A stretch of 64,000 bases of DNA from assembly GCA_023213315.1 (NCBI GenBank), contig JAKCPI010000950.1:124001-188000 (forward strand), given 5' to 3'. Within the stretch, counting starts at the first letter, position 1, and each line of letters starts with the position of its first letter. A program made the translations under genes and the position numbers. Shown here one piece after another: positions 23,888 through 34,157 of this stretch. A model generated the notes under the pieces. It saw nothing but the letters and a program-made list of their open reading frames with translations. It did not search any database and was not told the DNA's origin. The DNA is from Euborellia annulipes (taxonomy: Eukaryota; Arthropoda; Insecta; Dermaptera; Anisolabididae).

Positions 23888-24253
23888 TTTGTCTGTGTAC
23901 CGGGAGAGCCCCGGAAAGGATATGATTCACAAAAAATTTTAAATTCATGAATAATTAACCGTTAAAATAATCTCTATATATAAAAATGAAAAGGGAAAAT
24001 GTATGTACCGGTATGTATATAAGTAGGCGAGCAAGGGGGTCCAGGGGGCGCAGCCCCCTCTGAGACGGAAAGCCCCGCCGAAGGCGGGGCTTTTGCGTCT
24101 AGTATATATATATAAGATGAATTTTATTTATTTAATTACAAACTTTGATCCTTGTTAGATACTTTCTATGAACGAAAGAATGTAAAATAATATTACACAC
24201 AATACTATTGTATTCCACTATGACTAACCTGTTGATATAAAAAATTGTTTTTA

Positions 24254-24294
24254 CAGGCCTGACGATGGCCCTCTGTGGCCGAAACCAGAAGGTT
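24254..24294 (+). ncRNA. hammerhead-like motif, probably inactive
   Basis: CTGACGA at 24259..24265, a perfect GGCC/GGCC stem II, and GAAAC at 24281..24285. The following CAG replaces the GTC cleavage triplet and no stem I is visible. Confidence 0.45.
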
Positions 24295-24526
24295 AGCGCT
24301 AGCTGGTCGTCGGAATAAAAATTTTCACCAAAAAATAGTCATCTTTATAAAATTAATTGCCTAATACCTGCAATAGGAAATAAACTTCCTGTGTGTATAT
24401 TAATCAATATATTCCTACATCTCCTGGATTCTATGTTAAATAAGATCATCGGACTATCTGGGGTCCGAACCCGCGGCCCTTGGTATACAAGGCAGGCTCG
24501 CTACCAACTACACCAAGCTCGACGGC

Positions 24527-26640
24527 AACCATAGGTATTAATGGGATGGGGGAATTAGGTATTAATTATTTGTGTTTTCTTTTCATTCTAGATATTTTCT
24601 TCGGAAATATTTTCACCATATTTTGTTCATTTAAACTTGGAATTCAAATAAAAAAGACCTACATCAGCTTCAAATATTTTCAAAAAAAAAAAAAAAGTCA
24701 ATCTTGCTTTAGAAATTCTAAGAAATTGTTAACCGAAGAGGAGAGGCTCAATAGAATTTAACAATAATCAAATTAGTTCACCCCCTGACAATCACTAGTT
24801 GAGGAAACCTCCCGCATCAACCATCTTCTCTTTTCAATTTAATTCCTGGGTTTATTTTTGACTAAAAAGTCGTGGTGGAGGTCTATTAAAAAAAAAGAAG
24901 CAAAAAAAAAGGCTGATGACTAAGTGAATTAGAAGATTCAAGCAAGTAGCAATATGGGTGTTTTTGCCTGCAGATATGAAAATTAATCTCGACCAGAGTC
25001 TTATGGCGGTGGCGTTAAATAAGGGAAGGTCAATTGACGTGGGCGGAGAGTGAATTCCAGCGGACAATGCATCATTTGTTTGGAAAACAAAACCCGGGGT
25101 ATTTGCGAATAACTGAGGAGAAGCCAAGGTCGGGTTCGAAATGATCCCCGGGTCAACGAGCCAGACAAAAGCACACGCACTGATTGCCCTGCCCTCCACA
25201 TTGCGAGCAGTTAATTCGCAAGCTTTTTGTACATAGACAAGACCTCAGGCCAATCAATTCGATTCTATTAATTCTGACAGGAAGCATCTATAATTTTATT
25301 ATTGGATAAATGGAAATTATTCAGTCAAAATAAAAAACAACTTTCTTTTAACGATTAAACTATTCACTTAAACATGCAAGAGTTTAACTTTCAAAAAAGT
25401 TGAAAAGATATTTGTGATTGATATTATTATTGGGTTCTATTATTTTTTCAATAAATTTAAATAAATTAGAATAGCTTTAAGGGGGTTCAGGAGCGACGTC
25501 TAAACGTACTTTTAAAAAAACTAGACTATAAGGAATTTTTCAATGCGGTTTTATTTAAAATGAATTAAATTCATAAGAGATTATTGGAACATCGTGCTAT
25601 AATTTTTTTAATGACTTATTAAAAAATTATCGTAATTAATTTTTTGTTATCAAGCAAATACAAAAAAACAATCAGTCCCAATAATCTTTAATTTTTTTTA
25701 AATTTAAAAATGAATTTATTGTTATTATTAATTAAGAAATTTTTAAAATAAGCTTAAATGATTTATTTAAAAACCAACTGTCAAATTAGTTCAGCATTCT
25801 TGCAATAGATAACCGGCTACTCTAACAGACGATATAGTATTAGCCTATATTTATATATTTTTATGCTTTTATAAAAGATACATAATATATAATAACATTT
25901 ATAAAGTATTTATTGTTAAAAGATCAATGAAAATCAACCAAATGCATTAAATATTATTAGCTAGCTTTCTGACATCTCTTGGCAAATTTTTGAATTACTT
26001 GATTTTTGGACATACTTTTTATGACACACTACGCCATCTTATCGGGAAAAACATGCGAAATCACTTCGCTTCCGAGCCCCCTTAAAAAAATTTAAGATGG
26101 GTTTCTCGATCTTTGGTCAATCATATGAAAAAGAAGAGATAATTATCCGAGAAGAGGAAGGTGTTAAATGGAGTGAAAGCGAAATGAAATGCAATGAAAC
26201 AAAATATAGATAGGCTATATTAATTAATTATGATATGCTTATCGTTTAAGAGAATAATATTATTTTGAGAAAGTATAAGCTAATAAAATACGTAAATAAA
26301 TAAACGAGTTTAACTAGAATTTACCTTGTATATAATTAATTCTTTGATAATAGCGAAATTGTAGTAATAAACATTTATTTTATCTCTGGTGTTTATATGA
26401 GTTTAATGAAAATTATTACCTGTATTTCTATTTATTTTGAAAATACTAATTTCTCTTAAGAAAATAATGCTCCATTGCTGTTTATGTCAAAAAACCAAAG
26501 GAGGCTAAAATATTTATAGAATAAAGTGAGAGAGTACTCAATTATTTTAATTTATAGAAAAATTAGAAAAGTGAGTTTCTTTCCTCTCAAGAATGAACCT
26601 TTTAGAAGGAAGAAAAAAGAAATAATATAGGTATAATATG
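24527..26640. other. anonymous DNA with a GC-richer block
   Basis: Positions 24940..25210 are much less AT-rich than the surroundings and remain open in a minus-strand frame of 115 codons (24852..25199). The predicted product has no domain I know, its last third is low-complexity, and a second minus frame is open over the same stretch, so I do not call a gene. The remaining sequence shows nothing. Confidence 0.4.
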
Positions 26641-26917
26641 CCCTCGGGGCATGGCGTAGAGGTTAGCGTGCTAACCTCATATACCAAACGTCGCGGGTTC
26701 GGACCCCAGGCAGTCCGATGATTTTATTTAAGCCAATTGGATACCAAATGGCTTAAATAAGAATGCCTGGACCCCATATATGTATATTTATCAATAACGG
26801 ATATCGTAAAAAGTCTTATATGGCCTGAGTTGCCGAAAATACTGTGTGAATGTGTGTGTGAGTGTGAGTGTGAATGAGAAAAAAGTGTGAATGTTAAAAA
26901 AAAAAAAAAAAAAATAG
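26641..26917 (+). mobile_element. tRNA-headed SINE, family S1, best-preserved copy
   Basis: Head CCCTCGGGGCATGGCGTAGA, B box GCGGGTTCGGACCCC at 26693..26707, then CAGGCAGTCCGATGATTTTA, the GGATACCAAATGGCTTAAAT palindrome, and the tail TATGGCCTGAGTTGCCGAAA followed by TGTGTG and a long A run. Both Pol III boxes look intact, which suggests a young insertion. Confidence 0.9.
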
Positions 26918-26937
26918 GTAGAATATGATATTTAATT

Positions 26938-27365
26938 ATGAGTTTATTATAAAAATATAGAGCTAACCCCCCGCCCCACTCGAGGTTAGAGATAATGACA
27001 GCAATATAGGGGACCTAAAAAAGCCAAGGAGCCCAGGCAGTCCGATGAATATTTATTTAAACCATATGAATACCAAATGATTTAAATAAATATGCCTGGA
27101 ACCCAATATACTGAAAATGTCATATTTCGTGTTTGAAGGGAGCCCAGAGTGTTATATAGTAATGATAATAATATAACATTTTCAGTATATTGGGTTCCAG
27201 GCATATTTATTTAAATCATTTGGTATTCATATGGTTTAAATAAATATTCATCGGACTGCCTGGGCTCCTTGGCTTTTTTAGGTCCCCTATATTGTTGACA
27301 TTTGTCATTATCTCTAACCTCGAGAGGGGCGGGGGGTTAGCTCTATATTTTTATAATAAACTCAT
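26938..27365. repeat. large palindrome, arms about 180 bp
   Basis: Left arm 26938..27118 and right arm about 27168..27365 are inverted copies with only a few differences; about 50 bases of spacer separate them. The arms contain a piece of S1 SINE (CAGGCAGTCCGATGA ... AATGCCTGGAACCC-like). An uninterrupted hairpin of this length would be hard to clone or sequence, so the structure deserves checking. No protein is coded. Confidence 0.8.
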
Positions 27366-27540
27366 AAATAAAGCGCCAGTCACTGACTTAGACTTCCTGT
27401 CCCTGTGTGTATGTGCCTGTTCTCTCGCTGATTGGCCAGATTTACAGGAAGTGGAGTCAGATAGGGAAATTTAAAACTTTAAAATTTCGCAATTGCGAAA
27501 TTTCCAAACAGTGAGAAAGAATAAAATTTGATGCATTTGC

Positions 27541-27655
27541 TCGCCTCCGGGGAGCAAGGGGGTCCAGGAGACGTAGCCGAAGACGGGCTTTACCACTTGT
27601 AATAAATATCGTTTTAATGGATATATGGCCTAAGATGTCGAAAAGTCTAAAAAGT
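27541..27655 (+). mobile_element. Helitron-like 3' fragment next to a SINE tail
   Basis: GGAGCAAGGGGGTCCAGGAG resembles the sequence just before the 3' end of the Helitron at 22924..24102 (GAGCAAGGGGGTCCAGGG). It is followed at 27598..27652 by ATATGGCCTAAGATGTCGAA, a shared-tail SINE end. Confidence 0.5.
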
Positions 27656-27749
27656 AAAAATAAATATATTCAATAAGTGATTGCTAAGAGTTAGGCAACC
27701 CAAATGACTAAGTGTCTGAGCTTTTCTGGGTTTCAAGCACAATTAATTA

Positions 27750-27975
27750 ATGAAATGTAATGTGGAGGACAGCAGCCAGGAAGAAAGACTTTATTGAGTA
27801 AAACAGTCTTCTTAAACAAAATGTTTCGGCTAATTTTATTGCGCCATCTTCAGTTGTCTCAGAGTTTTTTTGAATTTGTGTGTATTTTGATTAAGAAACG
27901 CTTTGTTTAAGGAGTCTGTTTTATTCAATAGAGGTTTCCTGGCTTTGGTCCTCCAAATCACATCTTATTAATAGT
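27750..27975. mobile_element. HHR-bearing inverted pair
   Basis: Arms share GGAGGACAGCAGCCAGGAA and AAGACTTTATTGAGTAAAAC (left) and their near complements at about 27915..27970. The left arm holds the hammerhead at 27816..27857 on the minus strand. The right arm has lost its core (AAGAAACGCTTTG only). Confidence 0.65.
27816..27857 (-). ncRNA. hammerhead-like ribozyme, variant
   Basis: Minus-strand reading: stem I ACAA, core CTGAAGA, stem II GGC/GCC with a long loop, GAAAC, then ATT (an NUH triplet) and the stem I partner TTGT. The four-base stem III region ACAT is no longer a palindrome, which may weaken dimer pairing. Confidence 0.5.
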
Positions 27976-28084
27976 TCACAGCCACATCCCATCATTATTA
28001 CGTTTTACATGTTATTAATTGAAGCCAAGAGAATGATTGTTAAAAAAAACATTATAATTTACTTTCTACAGTACGATAGAACAA

Positions 28085-28390
28085 TTATTATTAAGGGAAT
28101 TTTAAATCATAGACCACATTTTTGTATTAAATATTTATTAAAATTATAAATACTGTACAACGTTTCGACTGCTTATTCGGCAGCCGATATCAAGTACTGT
28201 GCACTTGCTCCGACTCAAGTGAACTAACTGTCATGTCCGTTACGTGCCATTTTATATACAGCGCCGTCAGCGCCATCTGTCGGCATTTCTGTGAAGTTAG
28301 ATTCAAATTTTCCCGCTATTTTCCTCTAATAATAATATTTCAAACCACAAAAGCTTTAATAAACACATTCGTGATAGAACAATTATCAAT
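28085..28390. mobile_element. HHR-type element related to 1313..1745
   Basis: Outer sequences TTATTATTAAGGGAATTTTA and TTTAATAAACACATTCGTGA are shared with the 1.3-1.7 kb cluster. On the minus strand at about 28157..28200 TTGATATC, a GGCTGC/GCAGTC stem II and GAAACGTT can be read, followed by GTAC pairing with an upstream GTAC. The core is altered at two positions, so it is a decayed hammerhead. The part near 28200-28330 is GC-richer (CAGCGCCGTCAGCGCCATC). Confidence 0.6.
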
Positions 28391-29865
28391 TAAAATATCT
28401 TGAATTTATTGACAGATGTTTTTTTAATTTAAAATAATTAATGTGTGCTTCAATTTTGAAAATCGAATCATTTTTTTCTAAATAGAAAATGATCAAAAAC
28501 TAATCAAATATTTTAAATATTAAAAATATATTAATTCAAAAAATTATCTAAGTAAAAAATTTAGAGTAAAATTATTTTATAATGTTGACATGATAAGGAG
28601 GTCGTGATCTCATTATCTTCAAGTCAACCTCCCATCTCTAATGAATCCTGCTCTGAGCTAGCAACAACGCTCGATCTTTACCCCCTCTCTTTCAAATTCT
28701 AAATATTATCTACACATCTCGCCCTAAGTGGTCTTTTTTCTCCTGGTTTCTCAAAAATGGAATTCGCTATCCGAGCTACATATCTGGTCAGAGTTAAATT
28801 TTTGTATAATTTGAAATTTGAACAGGTTGAAATTCTTTTGCAGAAAAAGATTAATGTTTATTGTTTATATGAATATATAAGTCTTTGGTAAAAAAAAAAA
28901 ATTATCACACACTTTTTTTTTTTCTTTAATTATCATTAAAAATTCTCCAAGTTGATCTATGATTATAAATAAATCGACATTTATTTCTTTCAAAAAAAAA
29001 AAAAAGTTGTTCATAATTACAGGTTCTTTTATAAAACTCCTTATAAGAAAAAAAAAATTTGGTAAAAATTCATTGATAATTGCAGGGAAAAATTACGGAT
29101 AAGTCAGTTGAAGAAATGCCAAGTTATTAATGTACTTTTATAAAAACGAGGTGGGGGAAAAAATGTGTACGGGGTTCCAGGTTCGAATGTGAATCAAAGC
29201 CAAATGCCGCAACCCCCCTCCCCCTTCCACAAATTAATAACCGGTCTTTTTATGCGATTCATATTTATCGCGAAAAGGGGAGAAGTGGGGGGGGGGGACC
29301 AAAAACCAAGAATGTTGTCGCATGGTCAATCATTTGGCCTTCAGCTTTGAAATTCTCACTGATTCTAATAAAAAATTTAGATAGATGTTTTAAAAACCAA
29401 GTTCAACGAACATAAGAAGAAAAAAAGGGAGGGGGAGGGTCAATTGAAAAAACGCCATTAGAAAGACAAATACGACCTTTAAACAGCTCTATAAGTTTCT
29501 TGATATTATTTGTATTTAATTTAAAATTCAATCAATCATTAAGGTTTTCCATTAAGAAAACTCAGAGTAATAATAATAATGAGAATAATAAAATAATTAC
29601 TTTTTTAAATGGACTATCGACCATACGTCCCGTTTTAGCAGGGACCACCGTTTTCAACAATGTGACTAACCGCACATCACAATTTCAATTACCGCTACTA
29701 AAGATTTTTTGTGTCGACACCATTTTTATGATAATATACTAAAATTAACACCAATTTTTCTTTGAAAAAGTGAAACCGGGGGTAAAATTTATATAAATAT
29801 GATTAGAATATAAATTTTGTTTTTATTATAAATTGATTTCAAAAATATTTACGTAGGCCAGGAAA
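28391..29865. other. AT-rich DNA, nothing recognised
   Basis: A fragment of the TCCCG repeat is at about 29620..29660 and a G-rich run at 29287. The short frames at 29165 and 29500 have no recognisable content. Confidence 0.4.
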
Positions 29866-30000
29866 CCGAAAGGAACTTTGAAGCCAGGAGATTGAATAAA
29901 AAAATATTTTATTTTATTTTTACTTGCCGACGTTTCGGTCGTCTATCACGACCTTCAACAGGGCAAATAATTGTCAACAATACACGATCTTAGGTTTTTT
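29866..30000 (-). mobile_element. HHR-bearing arm
   Basis: The arm on the minus strand carries the motif at 29924..29966 followed by CAAGTAAAAATAAAATAAAA and TATTCAATCTCCTGGC. Its layout matches the arm of 31600..31800, including the GGTCG-type stem II. No inverted partner was found within a few hundred bases. Confidence 0.6.
29924..29966 (-). ncRNA. hammerhead-like ribozyme with one core change
   Basis: Minus-strand reading: stem I TTGCC pairs with GGCAA, a six-pair stem II GGTCGT/ACGACC with a five-base loop, GAAAC and GTC are all in place. The core reads CTGTTGA, so the invariant A after CTG has become T. That change is expected to abolish cleavage. Confidence 0.6.
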
Positions 30001-30582
30001 TAATTTTTATATATATGAGTATAACATTGAATGCAACTCCACTTATCTCCTAACATTTATAAAATGTTCAATTAATATTTGAAAGAAAATGATTGTAAAT
30101 TTAATCAGAAAAAAAAATATTTTTTTACTTCTCGTCTAGGCTGCTGAGGTGTTTATTATTACTAGCTGTCTAAGATGGTGCACAGAGCTCCCTCCCCCTC
30201 CCATTTGGGCAGAGCAAATATTAATATTATGATTTTAATCATACAAAAGTTCTTTTTAATGCTAATTTGAATCCTGAATTAAAATATAATAAATCATTAT
30301 TATCCTTCCCACCTTGTACACAATAATTTCAGCCCTCCCTCCCATTAAAAAAATAAATCCTGGGATCGCCACTGTTTATTATGTATGTTTTTTATTTGAA
30401 TTCTGTGGATGGGTAGCGGGGGAACGTTCGAAAAAAAGAATATTAATTACCTTAATAGGACCCCCAAGAGGGGTGGGTCACATATAAACAAACAAGCATT
30501 GCTCGTTTAATAGTATAATATAAGATATAATCAAACCCAATGGCCACCGTAGCCAAAAAAAAAGAGCAAAATTAATTTAAAA
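30001..30582. other. nothing recognised
   Basis: Mixed AT-rich sequence with CTCCCTCCCCCTCCC near 30190. No gene or repeat assigned. Confidence 0.4.
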
Positions 30583-31260
30583 AAAAAAATCTGGTGTGAC
30601 TGGCGCACAGCACACAACTTTCGATTACCGAAGGTAAGAGAAAGTTGTGTTCTGTGCTTGTCACACCAGATTTTTTGTGTCGACATATATTTAGTTCCCG
30701 ACAGTACGGAACATTTGAATTCAGATGTAAAATTTATAAGTATGGGAAAATATTTATATTTTGTTACCATGGCAACCATTTCTCCTATCTTCCCTATGAA
30801 ATACAAGAGTAAAGTGGTCTTCAGAAGATTTCAATTGCAAAATGAGAATATACATTTTAAAGAAAATCTAAAAATTAATTGATTTTTGAATTTAAAAAAA
30901 AAAATCGTTGGAGCAAATTTTGAGAAAATCGAAAAAAACTGAAAAAATACATCAGTAAAGTACTAGTACTCTTTGGCCGATTTTGATTAAAAGCTTATTT
31001 TTCCGGTCCCGGGGGTGTTTAACTTAAATATAAAATTTCAACCTCGTAGCTCAATTCCTTCATGCTTAAAATTGAACACACACAGACACACACATACAAC
31101 CACACAGACAGCCCATGTCGCGAAAACCACTTTTTTGGATTCAGGGGACCTCAAAACGTGAAGATCCATCAAAATCTCGACATCGAATTTTTGACATGAA
31201 TCCAATACTTTCTCTCTATATATATATTACATATATACATAGGTAAAGAGAAAGTAAAAA
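30583..31260 (+). mobile_element. family A element, full length, inverted hairpin apex
   Basis: Same body and ends as 23088..23779. In the 5' hairpin (about 30584..30676), however, the 19-base apex reads CGATTACCGAAGGTAAGAG, the exact reverse complement of the apex in the copies at 11311 and 23088, while the asymmetric flanks (TGGCGCACAGC on the left, TCTGTGCTTGTC on the right) are unchanged. The 3' hairpin runs TACTTTCTCTCTATATATAT to GGTAAAGAGAAAGTAAA. Confidence 0.88.
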
Positions 31261-31480
31261 GCCGGGGCCTGGCAACGGAAAAGAACAACAGTCATCGCAA
31301 TCTTTGCCGTGAAGTGATGCAGGCGCGGCGAAAACTTGGGATTGGTGACCCCGAGTAATCAGCGTATAGAACGTAGCCGTCGATAATGTATTTAACTATT
31401 TATATAATAAGTTATACCCCTAAATGGCCTCAGCAGCCGAAAAAGGTTTAAAAAAAAAGAAAAAAAAAATTAAAAAAAAA
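31261..31480 (+). mobile_element. 5S rRNA-headed SINE, best-preserved copy
   Basis: GTGAAGTGATGCAGGCGCGG and AACTTGGGATTGGTGACCCC follow the 5S rRNA internal promoter pattern. Then AATCAGCGTATAGAACGT, ATGGCCTCAGCAGCCGAAAA and poly-A. It starts directly at the end of the family A copy. Confidence 0.75.
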
Positions 31481-31599
31481 TTTGCATTTAACATAAATTA
31501 ACAAATATCTACCTAGTTAAAATAAATTAGAAAATTAAAATTTTAAGTAATAAGAAACTAATAAACTAGTGATGAGAAGTGGCTGTAGACTTTGAATTG

Positions 31600-31805
31600 G
31601 GTATAGGAGACTTTGCAGCCAAGGAAATTAAATAAAAAAAATTTTATTTAATTATTAATCGTCGACGTTTCGAATTGTATTCTAACAATTAATCGTCCTG
31701 AGGAAGGTCGTGACTTGCGACCGAAACGTCGACGATTAATAATTAAATAAAAGTTTTTTATTTAATTTCCTTGGCTGCAAAGTCTCCTATACCCGAAACA
31801 AATAA
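31600..31805. mobile_element. HHR-bearing inverted pair
   Basis: Arms share GGTATAGGAGACTTTGCAGC, CAAGGAAATTAAATAAAA and AATTATTAATCGTCGACG. The right arm contains the complete hammerhead at 31688..31740. The left arm keeps GAAACGTCGACG (minus strand, about 31664..31678) but its core and stem II are deleted. Confidence 0.8.
31688..31740 (+). ncRNA. hammerhead ribozyme, type I, most complete example
   Basis: Stem I is a perfect 10-bp helix: ATTAATCGTC (31688..31697) with GACGATTAAT (31731..31740). Core CTGAGGA 31698..31704. Stem II GGTCG (31706..31710) with CGACC (31718..31722), loop of seven. GAAAC 31723..31727, GTC 31728..31730 with cleavage predicted after C31730. Stem III is only the palindrome ACGT, so a functional fold would need a dimer, as described for hammerheads of Penelope-like elements. 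Confidence 0.75.
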
Positions 31806-31943
31806 AATTTAATAAAAAAAAAAAAGTAAGAGGTAACGAATTCTAAAATATTCCTTCTTTGCGATTTTTTGCTATTAAAGAAAGGGCATATGGGGTACAT
31901 AGAAATTTACGAGATCGATTAGAAAAGACATAGGGAACCTAGA

Positions 31944-32344
31944 GCGTGAAAATAAGCTTTTGATCAAAATCGGTCAAAAAGTACTAGTACTTTACTGATG
32001 TAGTTTTTCAGTTTTCTTCGATTTTCTCAAAAGTCGATCCAACGATTTTGATTAAAATTCAAAAATCAATTATTTTTTAGATGCTCTTTCAAATGTATAT
32101 TCCCATTTCGCCATTGAAATATTCTGAAGACCACTTTACTCTTATACTTCATAGGAAAGATAGGAGAAATGGTTGCTATGGTAACAAAATATTAATATTT
32201 TCCCATACTAATAAATTTTACATCTTGAATTCTAATATATCGGCGCAAACTAAATATATGTCGACACAAAAAATCTGGTGTGACAAGCACAGAAAACAAC
32301 TTTCGATTACCGAAAGTAAGAGAAACAGTCACACCAGATTTTTT
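31944..32344 (-). mobile_element. family A element, 3'-truncated
   Basis: Minus-strand copy. It keeps the 5' hairpin (32267..32344, shortened on one arm; apex in the CTCTTAC..TCGGTAATCG orientation), the CCATAGCAACC block and AGTACTAGTACTTTTTGACC, then ends after AAGCTTATTTTCACGC. The microsatellite and 3' hairpin are missing. Confidence 0.8.
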
Positions 32345-33555
32345 AATTTTGATATCACAATACTTTTCTTATAGGCCCTACTATGTAAATTAAGAGGTAT
32401 TACAAATTTGTTAGGTTCAACAAATTAAATCCAGGGAACGTTTAGGAAAGGATCCTGAAGGATGCTCAAGAGCCAGAATTTATCCCCCCCTGACTTCCGC
32501 ACTCAGAGTCTCGTCTCTATTTAATATTTTCTCACCAGAACAATAAATTTGATCAAGAAATGAATTGAAAATATAATTTTTTTTCTTCTGTTGATAAATC
32601 TCTCCATCGTCTTGGATAGAAGCCTTGAAGCCATTCCGCCATAATCCAACTTCGGTCATTTATTCCCAAGTATTTAATGAAATTTTCATCCAACTTTTAT
32701 TTGATGGAATAACTTGGAAGGCCTTAATAGCATCGCTGCTTTAGTCTTTGTTGGTTATTTAATTTTGTTGATGATTCAAAATTTTATTGTCGTGTGATAT
32801 TTCAAAATTAAATTAAAATTAGAAGAATTAACATATGTAAATAATCTTTAAGCTCACTCTATTAAAGAGGCCCACAAATTATTTATTTTTTTTTATCCAT
32901 CTTTAATAATCTTATTGATTGTTTTGACTGAATTTTTAACTCTAAGCAGCAAATTAAAAGTTATTATATTAAAATGAGTCAAATTAAAGGGGCTATTGAA
33001 AAATTGATGAAAAGTACCGATAAACTCGTCGGATTGTCTAATTCGGCTTCGATCTAGTAGATTCCTAATTGGTTAGGCAAATTGCGTTGGCCGTTGATTG
33101 GAGAATGAAAAGTTTTATATTTATTACAATCGAGATAATACCAAAATTATCTCCGAACATATATTTAAATATTTTGAGAGCCACACATCATAAGCATAAA
33201 ATTGTTGATACAAAAAAAAAAAATTTGATTTTTGCAAAATGAGGGATTATTTATTTTTGAAGAATTTAATTTATTAGCTATTACGATGTCAAAATGAAAC
33301 AGTGGGATTAGTTCGGAGAAAAAAAATTAAACCACGTCAGATTAGACGAGATAATTTAAGGCCCAAATGAGAATAAATAAAAAGAAAGGCTGGGCAAAAA
33401 TTTTAACAATATGCGAATGTATTATTTATAATAATAAAACTAAATACCCAAGAAAAATTTCTCGACTGCTTTTTTAACTCTAAAGCAAATCAAATCAAAT
33501 TACCATTAAAGTAAATAAAGAATTTTAATATCTACTATTTGATTAATCTATTGAT
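32345..33555. other. AT-rich DNA, nothing recognised
   Basis: No repeats shared with the window, no coding frame. Confidence 0.45.
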
Positions 33556-34157
33556 AGCGCTGAGCTACGAATCCTTCTACATCAGTAAAGGGTACTTCAA
33601 ATAATTTTCACGAACAATTTCACTGATATACATTTTAAAGAGCATCTAAAAAATAGTTGATTTATGAATTTTAATCAAAATCGTTCGAGCGAATTTTGAG
33701 AAAATCGCAAAAAACTGAAAAAGTACATCGGTAAAGTGTACTTCAAACGATTTCAACGAAAAATTTCACTGATATATTTTTAAAATAGCATCTAAAAAAT
33801 AGTTGATTTATGAATTTAAAAAAAAAAATCCTTAATGCGAATTTTGAGAAAATCGAAAAAAACTGAAAAAGTACATCAGTAAAGTACTAGTACTTTTTGG
33901 CCGATTTTGTTTAAAAGCTTATTTACACGAGTTCGGAAGGTGCCTAACTTAAATATAAAATTTCAACCTCATAGCTCATTTCCTTCGTGGTCAAAAGTGT
34001 CAACACACACACAGACCAATTTGCGGGACCCACTTTTTTGGACTCAGGGGACCTCAAAACATGTATATCCATCAAAATCTCGACATCGAATTTTTGACAT
34101 GATCGCAATACTTTCTCTCTATTTATATTTCATATATAGGATAAGAGAAAGTAAAAA
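33556..34157 (+). mobile_element. family A element, 5'-truncated subfamily
   Basis: Starts inside the body with a partly duplicated block (AAATTTCACTGATATA and GAGCATCTAAAAAATAGTTG appear twice, about 180 bases apart). It then has AAAGTACTAGTACTTTTTGG, a short CA tract, CCACTTTTTTGGACTCAGGG and the 3' hairpin with CATGATCGCAATACTTTC. The 62.4 kb copy shares the same 3' variant. Confidence 0.8.

Larger units (their letters stand above)
22924..24102 (+). mobile_element. non-autonomous Helitron
   Basis: Begins TC after A (A22923, TC 22924..22925) and has the Helitron-typical early sequence CTTCTGTACGTGTGTATGTG and ACTGAACTCCTCCTAAACGA. Ends with an 8-bp hairpin GCCCCGCC-GAA-GGCGGGGC (24072..24090), eight bases, then CTAG (24099..24102) followed by T: an A|T insertion with CTRR end. 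No Rep/helicase is coded. The 5' subsegment (GTCCCGGACAGG ... TTAACCGTTAAAATAA) is repeated in decayed form near 23895-23970, on the other side of the inserted family A copy. Confidence 0.85.
22857..24435 (+). mobile_element. HHR-type element inserted in a SINE
   Basis: Flanked by the 11-bp duplication TTAAATAAGAT. Its outer ends are an inverted repeat of about 48 bases (ATACACACAGGAAGTTTATT ... near 22870, complement near 24390). The right side carries the hammerhead-like motif at 24254..24294. This couples an inverted outer arm, a ribozyme-like core and a target duplication in one insertion. The interior is mostly taken up by the Helitron at 22924..24102. Confidence 0.7.
22687..24526 (-). 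mobile_element. S1 SINE split by a nested insertion
   Basis: Tail half 22687..22856 (with GGCAACCCAGGCCATATAAG near 22750) and head half 24436..24526 (B box region GGGGTCCGAACCCG, A box region near 24510). They join cleanly if 22857..24446 is removed: the 11 bases TTAAATAAGAT occur at both 22846..22856 and 24436..24446. The SINE is therefore the oldest layer of a four-layer nest. Confidence 0.85.

Noticed and set aside
24852..25199. 115-codon minus-strand frame as a gene
   Set aside because: No recognised domain, low-complexity end, a second minus-strand frame open over the same stretch, no splice or start evidence. Kept only as an unusual block.
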